A DNA stretch of 64,000 bases from Campylobacterales bacterium (GTDB lineage Bacteria > Campylobacterota > Campylobacteria > Campylobacterales > Sulfurospirillaceae), in NCBI GenBank assembly GCA_016930915.1, contig JAFGFU010000001.1, positions 1 to 64,000 on the forward strand. The letters run 5' to 3'. Position 1 is the first letter of the stretch. Every line of letters starts with the position of its first letter. The position numbers and the translations under genes were made by a program. The notes under the pieces were generated by a model. That model was not told the origin of the DNA and did not search any database. It was given only the letters and a program-made list of their open reading frames with translations. This document shows positions 18,149 through 29,319 of the stretch, in pieces.

Positions 18149-18930
18149 GCGAGATTATAGCGATAGCAAATCAAAAAGGCGGTGTTGGTAAAACAACGAC
18201 TGCTATTAATTTGGCTGCCTCCTTAGCAGTTGCTGAAAAGCGCGTCTTATTGATCGACATTGATCCTCAAGCGAATGCTACCACAGGACTTGGGTTTCAT
18301 CGAAGCGATTATGAGTACAACATTTATCACGTCCTCATTGGGAGAAAACGGCTTTCTCAAGTCATCCTAGAAACATCCCTCTCAACCTTACATGTAGCGC
18401 CATCAAACATTGGACTGGTTGGTGTTGAAAAAGAGTTTTATGATAACAACACCAAAGGTCGAGAGCTTATTTTAAAAACAAAAATTGAAGAGATTAAAGA
18501 CCAGTACGATTATATTATTATTGATTCTCCTCCCGCCCTTGGAAGCATTACGATTAATGCGCTAAGCGCTGCCAATTCGGTGATTATTCCTATCCAGTGC
18601 GAGTTTTTTGCATTAGAAGGACTTGCTCAGCTTCTCAATACGGTGAAATTAATTAAAAAAACGATTAATCCAACCCTTGAGATTAAAGGCTTTTTGCCAA
18701 CCATGTACAGCACCCAGAATAATCTTTCAAAACAAGTTTTTGCAGATTTGAAAGAGCATTTTAAAAGCAAACTCTTTTTGGATAAAGAGAGCGCGTCGTA
18801 TGTAGTAATTCCTCGTAATATTAAGTTAGCTGAATCTCCGAGTTTTGGAAAACCTATCATACTATACGATGTAGAATCTCCTGGTTCAAAGGCATATCAA
18901 AATCTTGCCAATTCCATTTTAGTGAGTTAG
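18145..18930 (+). CDS. parA: Chromosome-partitioning ATPase ParA/Soj
   Basis: A 261-aa Walker-type ATPase with the deviant Walker A NQKGGVGKTTTAINLA (8-23), LLIDIDPQANATTGLG (A' motif), and IIIDSPPALG (Walker B region). With ParB it segregates the origin region. The lack of an N-terminal DNA-binding extension marks a chromosomal Soj-type protein. It overlaps birA by 4 nt and is 1 nt from parB. Confidence 0.95.
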   Translation: MSEIIAIANQKGGVGKTTTAINLAASLAVAEKRVLLIDIDPQANATTGLGFHRSDYEYNIYHVLIGRKRLSQVILETSLSTLHVAPSNIGLVGVEKEFYDNNTKGRELILKTKIEEIKDQYDYIIIDSPPALGSITINALSAANSVIIPIQCEFFALEGLAQLLNTVKLIKKTINPTLEIKGFLPTMYSTQNNLSKQVFADLKEHFKSKLFLDKESASYVVIPRNIKLAESPSFGKPIILYDVESPGSKAYQNLANSILVS

Positions 18931-18931
18931 T

Positions 18932-19786
18932 ATGAGTACAAAGAAAGTTTTAGGTCGAGGATTAAGTGCTATTATTGAGGATGTTGAAGAGGCGTATAAG
19001 CAAGATATAGAACAAGCGAAAGATTTAGTACGTGAAATTGACATTGAACGTATTACCCCAAATCCTTACCAACCACGTGTCTCTTTTAATGAGGTAGCAC
19101 TTAAAGAATTGAGTGAATCTATTAAAAGGCATGGCCTTTTACAGCCGATTATTGTTGTCGCTAAAGATGATGATTATATGCTTTTGGCTGGTGAGAGACG
19201 TTTACGTGCAAGTAAATTAGCAGGTTTTAAAAAGATTAAAGCCATTGTTGCTGATATTGAATCCAAAAATTTACGTGAATTAGCACTCATTGAAAATATT
19301 CAACGAGAAGACTTAAATCCTATTGAACTAGCGATTGCTTATAAAGAGTTAATTGAAGAGTATCAAATTACACAAGATGGACTTTCTGAAATTATTCATA
19401 AAAGTCGGACTCAAATTACAAATACCATTCGATTACTAACCTTAAGTGAGCAAACTAAAAAATATCTTGCCAAAGGTATTCTTTCTCAAGGTCATGCTAA
19501 AGTATTAGTAGGGCTTGAAGCCAAAGATGAAGCGATGGTGGTTAATACTATTTTAGGTCAAAAGTTAAGTGTTCGTGAGACAGAAGCATTGGTTAAAAAA
19601 CTTAAAAGTAATGATGAGTCTATTGGTAAAAAAGAAAAGACAATTTTAACAATTCCAGAAGAGCTACAGGCTGTATCAACACGCCTAAAAGAGCTTGGTT
19701 TTGAAGTTAAACCAAAATCAAACAGTATTACCATACACTTCAAAAATGGTGAAGCAATTTATACTTTTTTAGAGCGTTTCCAATAG
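18932..19786 (+). CDS. parB: Chromosome-partitioning protein ParB/Spo0J
   Basis: 284 aa. The N-terminal ParB/Srx CTPase domain is seen in NPYQPRVSFNE, LLQPIIV and AGERRLRASKLAG, with IENIQREDLNPIE ahead of the helix-turn-helix region (about 140-190, HKSRTQITNTIRLL). A C-terminal dimerisation part follows. It binds parS centromere sites; I found no obvious copy of the usual parS 16-mer in the window. It directly follows parA. Confidence 0.95.
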   Translation: MSTKKVLGRGLSAIIEDVEEAYKQDIEQAKDLVREIDIERITPNPYQPRVSFNEVALKELSESIKRHGLLQPIIVVAKDDDYMLLAGERRLRASKLAGFKKIKAIVADIESKNLRELALIENIQREDLNPIELAIAYKELIEEYQITQDGLSEIIHKSRTQITNTIRLLTLSEQTKKYLAKGILSQGHAKVLVGLEAKDEAMVVNTILGQKLSVRETEALVKKLKSNDESIGKKEKTILTIPEELQAVSTRLKELGFEVKPKSNSITIHFKNGEAIYTFLERFQ

Positions 19787-19836
19787 TTTTATCTATAAAT
19801 GTCACAAGTTTAATAAACTATTTTCCTTTGTTGTGG

Positions 19837-19842
19837 TAAAAT
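19837..19842 (+). promoter_or_regulatory. Candidate promoter for the atp-tol operon
   Basis: TAAAAT after TGTGG, about 90 bp upstream of atpF'. The leader contains a short inverted repeat, ATTCGC (19841-19846) and GCGAAT (19862-19867), and a strong AAAGGAG ribosome site before ATG 19930. Confidence 0.45.
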
Positions 19843-19929
19843 TCGCAAAAATTTTCTCATAGCGAATTTAATCTGTATTAAAAAAATCTTAAAAATTGAG
19901 TGTGATCTTAAGCTAAAGGAGCAAGAATT

Positions 19930-20352
19930 ATGTTGGATATTATACCAGCACTCTTACTAGTGACTGGAACTGTATTTTTAGTTTTGTTAATCGTTCTTAA
20001 CAAAACACTTTATAAACCCCTCTTGGAGTTTATCGATAATAGAAATAATTCTATTAATCGTGATTTAGAAAATGCAGGAAAAAATGCTAGTGATGTTGTT
20101 GCCTATTATCAGGAAATAGAAACAATTTTATCTGAAGGTAAATTAGAAGCTGCCAAAGTTCGTGAGGTGGCTATTAATGAAGCAAATGATAAAGCAATTA
20201 AACGTATTGAGCAAAAGAAAAATGACATTGAAGCTCAAAATGTTGCATTTTTAAATGCGTTAGAGTCGGAAAAAGATGAATTTAAAAACGGTTTAATGGC
20301 AAAAATGCCTCTTTTTAAAGAGAGCATTCATGTAAAATTAAGCTCAATTTAG
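19930..20352 (+). CDS. atpF': ATP synthase F0 subunit b'
   Basis: 140 aa: one N-terminal membrane helix (about 5-24) followed by a long charged helix, the peripheral-stalk layout. With the neighbouring b subunit it forms a heterodimeric stator, as in other Campylobacterota. The F0 a and c subunits are not in this window. ATG 19930 has a strong AAAGGAG site. The stop overlaps the region before the b gene. Confidence 0.88.
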   Translation: MLDIIPALLLVTGTVFLVLLIVLNKTLYKPLLEFIDNRNNSINRDLENAGKNASDVVAYYQEIETILSEGKLEAAKVREVAINEANDKAIKRIEQKKNDIEAQNVAFLNALESEKDEFKNGLMAKMPLFKESIHVKLSSI

Positions 20353-20363
20353 TGGAGGGTAAA

Positions 20364-20879
20364 ATGAAAAAAAGTTATTTCTTGCTCTTATTGGCACCTA
20401 TCGCTCTTTTTGCGAGTGAAGGCGTAAGTGCTGGATCAACAGATATTTTCCCAAGGACTGTTAACTTCTTAATTTTCGTAGCTATTTTGTATTACTATGT
20501 TGCTGCTAATCTTAAAGAGTGGCATTTTGGTCGTAAAAACGAAATTGCAACGAAGTTGGATTCCATTCAGGTGAAACTTAAAGAATCAAACAGTAAAAAA
20601 GAGGTCGCTCTTGCAAAAGTAGAAGAAGCAAAAGTTAATGCAAAAAATCTCATAGAAACAGCAAAAAAAGAGGCTGTCTTGCTTAGTGAAAAAATCACAC
20701 AGGAAGCAGATCATGAAATTGAAAACTTAGAAAAAGTATTTCAAGATCGTATTTCTATCGAGCGTCGTAAAATGCAAAGGGTTATTATTTCTGAAGTTTT
20801 AGATGAAATGTTCAAAGAAGGTTCTATTTCATTAGATAACGATGAAGTTGTGAATATTGTTAATAAGAAGGTTGCATAA
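20364..20879 (+). CDS. atpF: ATP synthase F0 subunit b
   Basis: ATG 20364 has GGAGGG just upstream and is preferred to the GTG at 20352; this gives 171 aa. Residues 1-17 form a hydrophobic segment ending in FAS, which looks like a signal peptide, then a second hydrophobic helix (about 30-47, NFLIFVAILYYYVA) and a long charged stalk helix. A b subunit with an extra cleavable-looking N terminus is unusual compared with the E. coli form. It overlaps atpH by one base. Confidence 0.9.
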   Translation: MKKSYFLLLLAPIALFASEGVSAGSTDIFPRTVNFLIFVAILYYYVAANLKEWHFGRKNEIATKLDSIQVKLKESNSKKEVALAKVEEAKVNAKNLIETAKKEAVLLSEKITQEADHEIENLEKVFQDRISIERRKMQRVIISEVLDEMFKEGSISLDNDEVVNIVNKKVA

Positions 20880-21409
20880 TGAGTAATGCAGTAGCAAAAA
20901 AATATGTTAATGCTTTTGTACAAGGATGCAACAGTGCTGAATTGGTAGAAATGTTTGAAGAATTGAGTGAATTAACAAAAGCTTATTCATTGGAGAAATT
21001 TAACACAATTATAGATTCTCCAAACATTGCAAAATCAACTAAAGAAGAATTTGTTTTATCTTTAGTTCAAACAAAGAGTGTTAAGTTTGAAAACTTTATA
21101 AAACTTTTAAATGCCAATGATAGACTAAAACTTATTCCTAATATTGTAGAAGAATTATCGTATCAAATTGCATTAAAAAATAATACATTTGAAGGAACGG
21201 TTTCTACAAATTTTGTGATGAACAAAGTTCAGATTAAAATGTTAGAGGAAAATTTTAGTAAAAAATTTAATGCAAAGATTAAGTTAAATAATTTGGTTAA
21301 TGCATATCCTGGTATTAAAGTTGAGCTTGATAATTTGGGTGTGGAAGTAAGTTTCTCCGTTGAGCGACTCAAAGCTCAGATGTGTGAACATATTTTAAAA
21401 GCAATTTAA
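20879..21409 (+). CDS. atpH: ATP synthase F1 subunit delta
   Basis: 176 aa with the all-helical N-terminal domain (AKKYVNAFVQ near the start) and the C-terminal VNAYPGIKVELDNLGVEVSFSV, a variant of the usual delta/OSCP end. It links the F1 head to the b/b' stalk. It overlaps atpF by one base; 41 nt separate it from atpA. Confidence 0.92.
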   Translation: MSNAVAKKYVNAFVQGCNSAELVEMFEELSELTKAYSLEKFNTIIDSPNIAKSTKEEFVLSLVQTKSVKFENFIKLLNANDRLKLIPNIVEELSYQIALKNNTFEGTVSTNFVMNKVQIKMLEENFSKKFNAKIKLNNLVNAYPGIKVELDNLGVEVSFSVERLKAQMCEHILKAI

Positions 21410-21450
21410 TAAATTAAGATAATTAATTAAAGAAATATAAGGAGTAATGT

Positions 21451-22968
21451 GTGGGTGCAAAAATGAAAGCTGATGAAATCAGTTCCATCATTAAAGAACG
21501 TATTGAAAATTTTGAACTCAATGTTGACATCGAAGAGACTGGAAAGGTTATTTCAGTAGCAGATGGTGTTGCCAATGTTTATGGTTTGAAAAACGTTATG
21601 GCCGGTGAAATGGTTGAATTTGAGAATGGCGAAAGAGGTATGGCACTGAATCTTGAAGAGTCAAGTGTTGGTATTGTTGTTCTTGGTAGTTGTAATGAGA
21701 TTAAAGAAGGCTCTTCTGTAAAAAGGTTGGCAAAACTTCTTCGTGTTCCAGTCGGTGAAGCACTTGTAGGCCGTGTTGTAAACTCATTAGGTGATCCTAT
21801 TGATGCAAAAGGTCCAATTAATGCAACAGAAACACGTTTCGTTGAAGAGAAAGCCCTTGGAATTATGGCACGTAAATCAGTTCATGAGCCTCTTCAAACA
21901 GGTATCAAAGCGATTGATGCCCTTGTACCAATTGGTAGAGGTCAAAGAGAGCTAATTATTGGTGATAGACAAACAGGTAAAACAACCATTGCAATTGATA
22001 CAATTATTAATCAAAAAGGTCAAAACGTTACATGTATTTATGTCGCGATTGGTCAAAAACAATCTACCGTTGCTCAAGTTGTAAAAAAACTTGAAGAGCA
22101 TGGTGCAATGGATTATACGATCATCGTTAATGCGGGTGCAAGTGATTCTGCTGCAATGCAATTTTTAGCTCCATATGCGGGTGTTTCTATGGGTGAATAC
22201 TTTAGAGACAGCGGAAAACACGCATTAATTGTTTATGATGACCTTTCAAAACACGCAGTTGCTTACCGGGAGATGTCATTGATTCTTAGACGTCCTCCAG
22301 GTCGTGAAGCGTATCCAGGTGATGTTTTTTATCTCCACTCAAGACTTCTTGAGCGTGCTGCAAAAGTTAACGATGAATTAGGTGCAGGTTCACTAACAGC
22401 GCTTCCAATTATTGAAACACAAGCGGGTGATGTATCAGCGTATATTCCAACAAACGTTATTTCTATTACAGATGGTCAAATTTTCTTGGAATCAGATTTA
22501 TTTAACTCAGGTATTCGTCCTGCGATTAACGTTGGTTTATCTGTTTCTCGTGTTGGTGGTGCAGCTCAAATTAAAGCAACCAAACAAGTTGCAGGAACAT
22601 TAAGACTTGATCTTGCTCAATACCGTGAACTTCAAGCATTTGCACAGTTTGCAAGTGATCTTGATGAATCAAGCCGTAAGCAACTTGAGCGTGGACAAAG
22701 AATGGTTGAGCTTCTTAAACAACCTCCTTATGCACCAATTGCTATTGAGAAACAAGTATTAATTATTTTTGCAGGGGCAAAAGGTTACCTAGATAGTATT
22801 GACGTAAGAGACGTTAGCCGTTTTGAAGCTGAACTCAATTCATATGTCAGTGCAAAATATCCAGATATTATTGAACAACTTAACGTTAAAAAAGCAATTG
22901 ATAAAGATTTAGAAGAACAATTACATAAGGCATTGAGCGAGTTTAAAGCGACGTTTGCAGTCAAGTAA
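21451..22968 (+). CDS. atpA: ATP synthase F1 subunit alpha
   Basis: 505 aa, regular length. The nucleotide-binding P-loop is GDRQTGKT (about 171-178) and the alpha signature [17 protein letters not shown] is near 365-381. GTG 21451 is taken as start because AAGGAG (21439-21444) is 6 nt before it; ATG 21463 is possible. It contains a one-mismatch copy of the iterated palindrome at 22028. Confidence 0.97.
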   Translation: MGAKMKADEISSIIKERIENFELNVDIEETGKVISVADGVANVYGLKNVMAGEMVEFENGERGMALNLEESSVGIVVLGSCNEIKEGSSVKRLAKLLRVPVGEALVGRVVNSLGDPIDAKGPINATETRFVEEKALGIMARKSVHEPLQTGIKAIDALVPIGRGQRELIIGDRQTGKTTIAIDTIINQKGQNVTCIYVAIGQKQSTVAQVVKKLEEHGAMDYTIIVNAGASDSAAMQFLAPYAGVSMGEYFRDSGKHALIVYDDLSKHAVAYREMSLILRRPPGREAYPGDVFYLHSRLLERAAKVNDELGAGSLTALPIIETQAGDVSAYIPTNVISITDGQIFLESDLFNSGIRPAINVGLSVSRVGGAAQIKATKQVAGTLRLDLAQYRELQAFAQFASDLDESSRKQLERGQRMVELLKQPPYAPIAIEKQVLIIFAGAKGYLDSIDVRDVSRFEAELNSYVSAKYPDIIEQLNVKKAIDKDLEEQLHKALSEFKATFAVK

Positions 22969-22977
22969 GGATAAGCT

Positions 22978-23862
22978 ATGGCAAACCTTAAAGAGATAAA
23001 AAGAAAAATCAAGAGTGTTCAAAATACTCAAAAAACGACACGTGCTATGAAACTTGTTTCAACAGCAAAGTTGAAACGGGCAGAAACAGCAGCAAAGCAA
23101 TCGCGTGTGTATGCTATTAAGATTAATGAAGTGCTTTCTGAAATAGCATATAAGATCAACCAAGCTACAAATGGTGCAGTTGAAAGTCGTTTTTTTGATA
23201 ACAATAAAGCACCGCAAACAGTGGATGTTATTTTTGTTACAGCTGATAAAGGCTTATGTGGTGGTTTTAATATTCAAACCATTAAAGCCGTAAGAAATTT
23301 ATTAGCAGAGTATGCTGAACAAAAGATCACAGTAAGATTACGTGCTGTTGGTCGCAAAGGTATTGCGTTTTTTAATTTTCAAGGTGTTGAACTTTTAACT
23401 TCTTATGCAGGGGTTAGTTCATCTCCAAGTTATGAAAAAGCACAAGAGATTATTAAAAGTGCAATTGATGATTTTGTCGAAGGAAAAACAGACAAAGTTA
23501 TTCTAGTTCACAATGGTTATAAAAATATGATTTCACAAGAATTAAAAATTGTAGATGTCGTTCCTGTTCAATCACCGATTGAAGCTAAAGAGACAAGTTC
23601 TTTAATGGAAGTTGAACCTGAAGCAAGTGGAGAGGAGATCTTAGATTCTTTAATTCAGAAATATTTTGAGTATAACATGTATTATGCGTTAATCGACTCA
23701 TTAGCTGCGGAGCACAGTGCTCGTATGCAGGCTATGGAAAATGCAACTAATAATGCAAAAGAACGTGTTGGTGTCTTGACATTGGCATATAATAAAGCAA
23801 GACAAGAGTCTATTACTACTGAACTCATTGAGATTATCAGTGGTGTGGAATCTATGAAATAA
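22978..23862 (+). CDS. atpG: ATP synthase F1 subunit gamma
   Basis: 294 aa. It has the typical N-terminal helix [20 protein letters not shown] (rotor shaft), the central [11 protein letters not shown] and the C-terminal helix ending [16 protein letters not shown], close to the family signature. It is the central rotor that couples proton flow to catalysis. It lies 9 nt after atpA. Confidence 0.97.
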   Translation: MANLKEIKRKIKSVQNTQKTTRAMKLVSTAKLKRAETAAKQSRVYAIKINEVLSEIAYKINQATNGAVESRFFDNNKAPQTVDVIFVTADKGLCGGFNIQTIKAVRNLLAEYAEQKITVRLRAVGRKGIAFFNFQGVELLTSYAGVSSSPSYEKAQEIIKSAIDDFVEGKTDKVILVHNGYKNMISQELKIVDVVPVQSPIEAKETSSLMEVEPEASGEEILDSLIQKYFEYNMYYALIDSLAAEHSARMQAMENATNNAKERVGVLTLAYNKARQESITTELIEIISGVESMK

Positions 23863-23872
23863 ACTGTTTTAA

Positions 23873-25291
<1,419 letters not shown>

Positions 25292-25310
25292 GAAGCGATA
25301 AGGTCAAAAA

Positions 25311-25706
25311 ATGAATACATTAAAATTGGAAATTGTGACCCCTGAGGGTCAGATTTTTGCTAATGATGTAAAAAGTGTTACACTTCCTGGAAAAGAAGGT
25401 GAGTTTGGGGTCCTCCCAAACCACGCTTCTGTTGTGGCACTTTTACAAGCAGGCGTGATTGATATTGAACTTACAGATGGCAATCATGATATAGTTGCTA
25501 TCAATTGGGGACATGTTAAAGTAGATGAAAATTCTGTTACTATTTTGGCAGATGGCGCCGTTTCAATTGGTGGTACTTCTGAAAGTGAAGTAGCAAAATC
25601 ACTTGAGTCTGCTAAAGCACTTTTAAAAAGTATTGGTGATTCAGATGTTGCTATTGCAATGGCAACAGCAAAAATTGAATCCGTTGCTAAAATGAAAAAG
25701 TTTTAA
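25311..25706 (+). CDS. atpC: ATP synthase F1 subunit epsilon
   Basis: 131 aa. The N-terminal beta-barrel is clear (LEIVTPEGQIFANDVKSVTL, GKEGEFGVLPNHA) followed by a shorter C-terminal helical part. It connects rotor and head and can inhibit ATP hydrolysis. It is followed after 4 nt by tolQ, so the ATP synthase and Tol-Pal genes form one continuous run. Confidence 0.96.
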   Translation: MNTLKLEIVTPEGQIFANDVKSVTLPGKEGEFGVLPNHASVVALLQAGVIDIELTDGNHDIVAINWGHVKVDENSVTILADGAVSIGGTSESEVAKSLESAKALLKSIGDSDVAIAMATAKIESVAKMKKF

Positions 25707-25710
25707 GTTT

Positions 25711-26298
25711 ATGTCTCCTTTTGAATTAGTAATTAATTTTTTTGCAAGAAGCAATTTTTTTACGTTAGTTATTATGCTTTGGTTGTCTATTTATTTTATT
25801 ATTACTTTTGGAATATTATTTAGTAGGCATTTGTATTTAACACATTGGCTTTCCGTTGAAAAAAATTCTTTAGAATCTATGTTAATGGGTGCAAAAAATG
25901 TGCGGGATGATTCTATTTTGAGAAAATGCTCAAGTGTGTCTGGGACATCTGAAAAATTATTAAATGTATGCAAAAACGTTGCAGAAAAAAATGTAACAAG
26001 CGCATTATGGATGCTCTCAATTATTGCTTCTACAGCTCCTTTTATCGGTCTTTTTGGTACAGTAGTGTCTATTTTGGAAACCTTTAGTGGACTAGGACAA
26101 TCTGGCAGTGCATCGTTAGGTGTTATTGCACCTGCTATTAGTGAAGCCTTGGTCGCAACAGCAGCAGGTATTTTTGTGGCAATTCCAGCTTACAGTGCGA
26201 ACCTTTTTTTAAGAAGAAAAGCCTACGAAGTAATTGTGTATGTACAAAGAGAGGTTGATATTTTACTTTCTTCGAATGAAACCAAAAGAGATTCATAA
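25711..26298 (+). CDS. tolQ: TolQ/ExbB-family proton channel protein
   Basis: 195 aa with three membrane segments (about 15-37, 105-130 and 145-168). The conserved MotA/TolQ/ExbB region is visible as APFIGLFGTVVSILETF and AISEALVATAAGIFVAIPA. With TolR it uses the proton gradient to drive TolA. The position before tolR-tolA-tolB-pal supports TolQ over ExbB. Confidence 0.9.
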   Translation: MSPFELVINFFARSNFFTLVIMLWLSIYFIITFGILFSRHLYLTHWLSVEKNSLESMLMGAKNVRDDSILRKCSSVSGTSEKLLNVCKNVAEKNVTSALWMLSIIASTAPFIGLFGTVVSILETFSGLGQSGSASLGVIAPAISEALVATAAGIFVAIPAYSANLFLRRKAYEVIVYVQREVDILLSSNETKRDS

Positions 26299-26690
26299 TG
26301 CACAGTCAACTAGACGAAGTTCCTGAATTAAATATTACACCTTTAGTTGATATTATGTTGGTCTTGCTTGCTATACTAATGGTTACAACGCCAGCATTAG
26401 TTTATGAAGAGGTTATTAAGCTACCTGATGGGAGTAAGTCATCAGTTGTGAGTAAATTGCCAGAGCTTGAGATTAGGATTACGAAGGAGAGAAAGGTTTA
26501 TCTTAAAAATGATAGCTTTATGCTCTCCGAATTTCCTGATAGTTTTATGATGCAAAAAAGTAAATATCCTCTCAAAAGTATTGTTTATATTAAAGCTGAT
26601 GAGGGACTTTCATATAAAGACGTTATGTTTGTATTAAAAAGTATTAAACAAGCTGGATTTACTAACATATCACTAGAAACTAATGGATAG
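26298..26690 (+). CDS. tolR: TolR/ExbD-family protein
   Basis: 130 aa: a short cytoplasmic start, one membrane helix with the conserved proton-carrying Asp (NITPLVDIMLVLLAILMV, D about residue 17) and a periplasmic domain. It works with TolQ to energise the Tol-Pal system. It shares its first base with the end of tolQ. Confidence 0.9.
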   Translation: MHSQLDEVPELNITPLVDIMLVLLAILMVTTPALVYEEVIKLPDGSKSSVVSKLPELEIRITKERKVYLKNDSFMLSEFPDSFMMQKSKYPLKSIVYIKADEGLSYKDVMFVLKSIKQAGFTNISLETNG

Positions 26691-26695
26691 CTAAC

Positions 26696-27472
26696 GTGTC
26701 GAACGTTAATAAATATGCCTCTTTAGGATGGACGATGTCCATCTTCCTTTACACTTTTCTTTTAATCTTTTTTGCTTATATGATAAGTCATGAAAAACAA
26801 ACACTTAAAAATTATACATCGAATAAAGACCCAATGAATATTGCTCTTGTGGAGAGAAAAAAGAATGACTCACAAAAATTAAAAGAAGAAAGAAAAAAAG
26901 AGGAAGTTCAAAAGCCCGTCGAAAAACCTTCTGAAAAACCAAAGAGTGAAGAAAAAAAAGTTGCATCTTCTCCAAAAGAAGCAGTTAAAAGTCAATCTTT
27001 AAGAGGTTTATTTGAGGATATTAATACTTCAAAACTTAAACCAGAAGCCAAAGAGCAGAAAAAAAATCAAACACAGCCAACACGTATTAAGCCCAATAAA
27101 GAAGAAACAAAAGAAAAAAGTGAAAATGTTGCTTCCAAAATTGCAAATTCTTTAATTTTTTCAGAACAAAAACAAGATGCTGATACAAAAAAATCTGGTG
27201 AATATGACCCTTTTATTGGGAAAGTTCAAGAAATTTTAGAAGAAAATTGGCAAAGAACTTTAGATACTGAAAATGGAAATGTAGCAAAAGTTCTTATTAA
27301 AGTAAGTAATCAAGGTGTTTTTAGTTATAAAATAATGTCATTGTCTTATAGTAATGATTTTAATATAAAGTTAAAAGAGTTTCTTCATAGCATGGAAAGT
27401 GTAGAATTTCCAAAATATGACAAAGGGGAACTTTTTGAATTACCTATTGTATTTAAAGATATTAAGGAGTAA
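26696..27472 (+). CDS. tolA: TolA/TonB-like energy-transducing protein
   Basis: 258 aa. One N-terminal membrane helix (about 11-31) is followed by a long Lys/Glu/Pro-rich spacer (about 55-150) and a C-terminal TonB/TolA-like domain (about 170-258, FIGKVQEILEENWQR, then VLIKVSNQGVFSYKI). It should span the periplasm from TolQR to TolB/Pal. It starts at GTG 26696. TolA is chosen over TonB because of the operon; the sequence alone does not settle it. Confidence 0.82.
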   Translation: MSNVNKYASLGWTMSIFLYTFLLIFFAYMISHEKQTLKNYTSNKDPMNIALVERKKNDSQKLKEERKKEEVQKPVEKPSEKPKSEEKKVASSPKEAVKSQSLRGLFEDINTSKLKPEAKEQKKNQTQPTRIKPNKEETKEKSENVASKIANSLIFSEQKQDADTKKSGEYDPFIGKVQEILEENWQRTLDTENGNVAKVLIKVSNQGVFSYKIMSLSYSNDFNIKLKEFLHSMESVEFPKYDKGELFELPIVFKDIKE

Positions 27473-27475
27473 ATC

Positions 27476-28744
27476 ATGATCAAAAAAATGATTTGTTTTA
27501 TGTTGTTTACATTATTTTCTTATGCAGCTGATGCAACTGTTGAAATTGTGAAGAAAATAGATGTTTTGCCAAAAATAGCAGTTCAGGATGCAAGCCCGAA
27601 AAATGTTGATTTAGGAGCAAGACAGGGTTTTTTTAAACTTTTAGTTGGTGATTTAAGGGTTAGTAGTCATTTTCAAGTACTTGATGAGTATTTACAAAGT
27701 AGTTATGAAGGTGGTCCTCTAGAAAATTTTTTATCTGACAAAAGAGTTGATTTGATTTTGCGATTTAGTTTAAACCAAGATTTTAATACCATGTCAGCTA
27801 CAGTTAAATTTATCAATGCTAAAACAGGTGTCGCAACATTTGAAAAGGTATATTCATTAAGCGATAAAAAAAGATCACCCTTTTTAGCACATAAAATTAT
27901 TGTAGATGTTAATGAACATATTGGTGCTCCTTCTATCAAGTGGATGGAGCAATCTGTCCTTTTTGCTCGATATATAGGTGCTAAGAAAAGTGAAATAGTT
28001 ATTTCTGATTATACCCTTAGTTATCAGAAAATAATTGTAGCGGGGGGGTTGAATATATTTCCAAAGTGGGCAAATAGTGAGCAAAATGCATTCTACTACA
28101 CTTCTTATAATGGAGCAGAGCCAACCATATATCGCTATGATTTAAAAACAGGGGCGCGACGCAGTATTATTTCGAGTAGTGGTATGATTGTGTGCTCAGA
28201 TGTTTCACAAGATGGTAATAAGCTTTTACTTACAATGGCACCTAAGGATCAAACAGATATTTATTTATATGATCTAAGAACTAAGAAAATTACAAAAATC
28301 ACTGACTACTCTGGTATTGATGTTAATGGTAATTTTATTGATAATGATAGGCGTATTGCATTCGTTTCTGATCGTTTAGGAAATCCTGATATTTTCGCTC
28401 AAGGTATTTATGATAAAAGTTTCGAAAAATTGGTTTATCATGGAAAAAATAAAAATTCAATTTCTACATTTGATAATTATATTGTTTATTCAAGCAGAGA
28501 AGCTGAGAGTGAATTTGGAAGAAATACATTTAATCTTTACTTGATTTCAACTCAAACAGATTATTTACGCCAACTAACAGCAACAGGTGAGAATCTTTAT
28601 CCACGTTTTGCTAATGATTCTGATACAATTATGTTTATAAAACAGTTTGGAAATCAAAGTGCATTGGGCATAATTCGGTTAAATGCGAACAAAACGTATC
28701 ACTTTCAATTAAAAACTGGTAAACTTCAGTCAATTGATTGGTAA
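27476..28744 (+). CDS. tolB: Tol-Pal system beta-propeller protein TolB
   Basis: 422 aa with an N-terminal signal peptide (about 1-17, MIKKMICFMLFTLFSYA, then AD). The N-terminal alpha/beta domain precedes a beta-propeller with repeated blade motifs such as YYTSYNGAEPTIYRYDLKTG, SQDGNKLLL and SDRLGNPDIF. A periplasmic partner of Pal and TolA in outer-membrane constriction. It follows tolA after 3 nt. Confidence 0.93.
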   Translation: MIKKMICFMLFTLFSYAADATVEIVKKIDVLPKIAVQDASPKNVDLGARQGFFKLLVGDLRVSSHFQVLDEYLQSSYEGGPLENFLSDKRVDLILRFSLNQDFNTMSATVKFINAKTGVATFEKVYSLSDKKRSPFLAHKIIVDVNEHIGAPSIKWMEQSVLFARYIGAKKSEIVISDYTLSYQKIIVAGGLNIFPKWANSEQNAFYYTSYNGAEPTIYRYDLKTGARRSIISSSGMIVCSDVSQDGNKLLLTMAPKDQTDIYLYDLRTKKITKITDYSGIDVNGNFIDNDRRIAFVSDRLGNPDIFAQGIYDKSFEKLVYHGKNKNSISTFDNYIVYSSREAESEFGRNTFNLYLISTQTDYLRQLTATGENLYPRFANDSDTIMFIKQFGNQSALGIIRLNANKTYHFQLKTGKLQSIDW

Positions 28745-28762
28745 TATTCAAAAAAAAAATGG

Positions 28763-28768
28763 TATAAT
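28763..28768 (+). promoter_or_regulatory. Extended -10 promoter before pal
   Basis: TGGTATAAT at 28760-28768 in the 63-bp gap between tolB and pal. An internal promoter here would allow the abundant lipoprotein Pal to be made above the level of the operon. Confidence 0.6.
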
Positions 28769-28807
28769 TCCAAAGTTTTAAATTTAATTTCCAAAAAGGA
28801 TCTAATA

Positions 28808-29308
28808 ATGGGTAAATTAGCGTTAACAAGTTTAGCGGTAGCGGTTTTAGTATTGACTGGTTGTAGTCAAAAAAGTCCAGAAGTTGATATGACTAAATCA
28901 ACTGCTGATACACAATCAAGTGTAGATGATGGCATGAGTGCACTTCAAAAATTAATTGCTTCTTTAGAGGCTAACTCTAAGACAATTTATTTTGATTTTG
29001 ATAAATACAATGTTCGTAAAGATCAACAATCAAATATTGATGCAAATGCAGCATTATTTAATTCAGCAGAGGCAAAAAACTTTTCAATTAAAGTTGAAGG
29101 TAACTGTGACGAATTCGGTACAGATGAATACAACTATGCGCTTGGCCTTAAAAGAGCAAAAAGCGTTAAAGATGGTTTGGTTGCAAAAGGTATGAATGCT
29201 GACAGACTTACTGTTGTAAGTTATGGTGAAAGCAATCCTGCAGTTAGTGAGCATAATAAAGAAGCTTGGGCTAAAAACAGAAGAGCAGAATTTAAAGTAC
29301 TTCCATAA
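28808..29308 (+). CDS. pal: Peptidoglycan-associated lipoprotein Pal
   Basis: 166 aa. A lipoprotein signal peptide ends in the lipobox LTGC (Cys 19). The OmpA-like C-terminal domain (about 60-166) has TIYFDFDKYNVR, VEGNCDEFGTDEYNYALGLKRA and NRRAEFKV, which bind the diaminopimelate of peptidoglycan. It anchors the outer membrane to the wall and interacts with TolA/TolB. It has a strong AAAAAGGA ribosome site and its own promoter candidate. Confidence 0.96.
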   Translation: MGKLALTSLAVAVLVLTGCSQKSPEVDMTKSTADTQSSVDDGMSALQKLIASLEANSKTIYFDFDKYNVRKDQQSNIDANAALFNSAEAKNFSIKVEGNCDEFGTDEYNYALGLKRAKSVKDGLVAKGMNADRLTVVSYGESNPAVSEHNKEAWAKNRRAEFKVLP

Positions 29309-29319
29309 TTATTCTCTCT

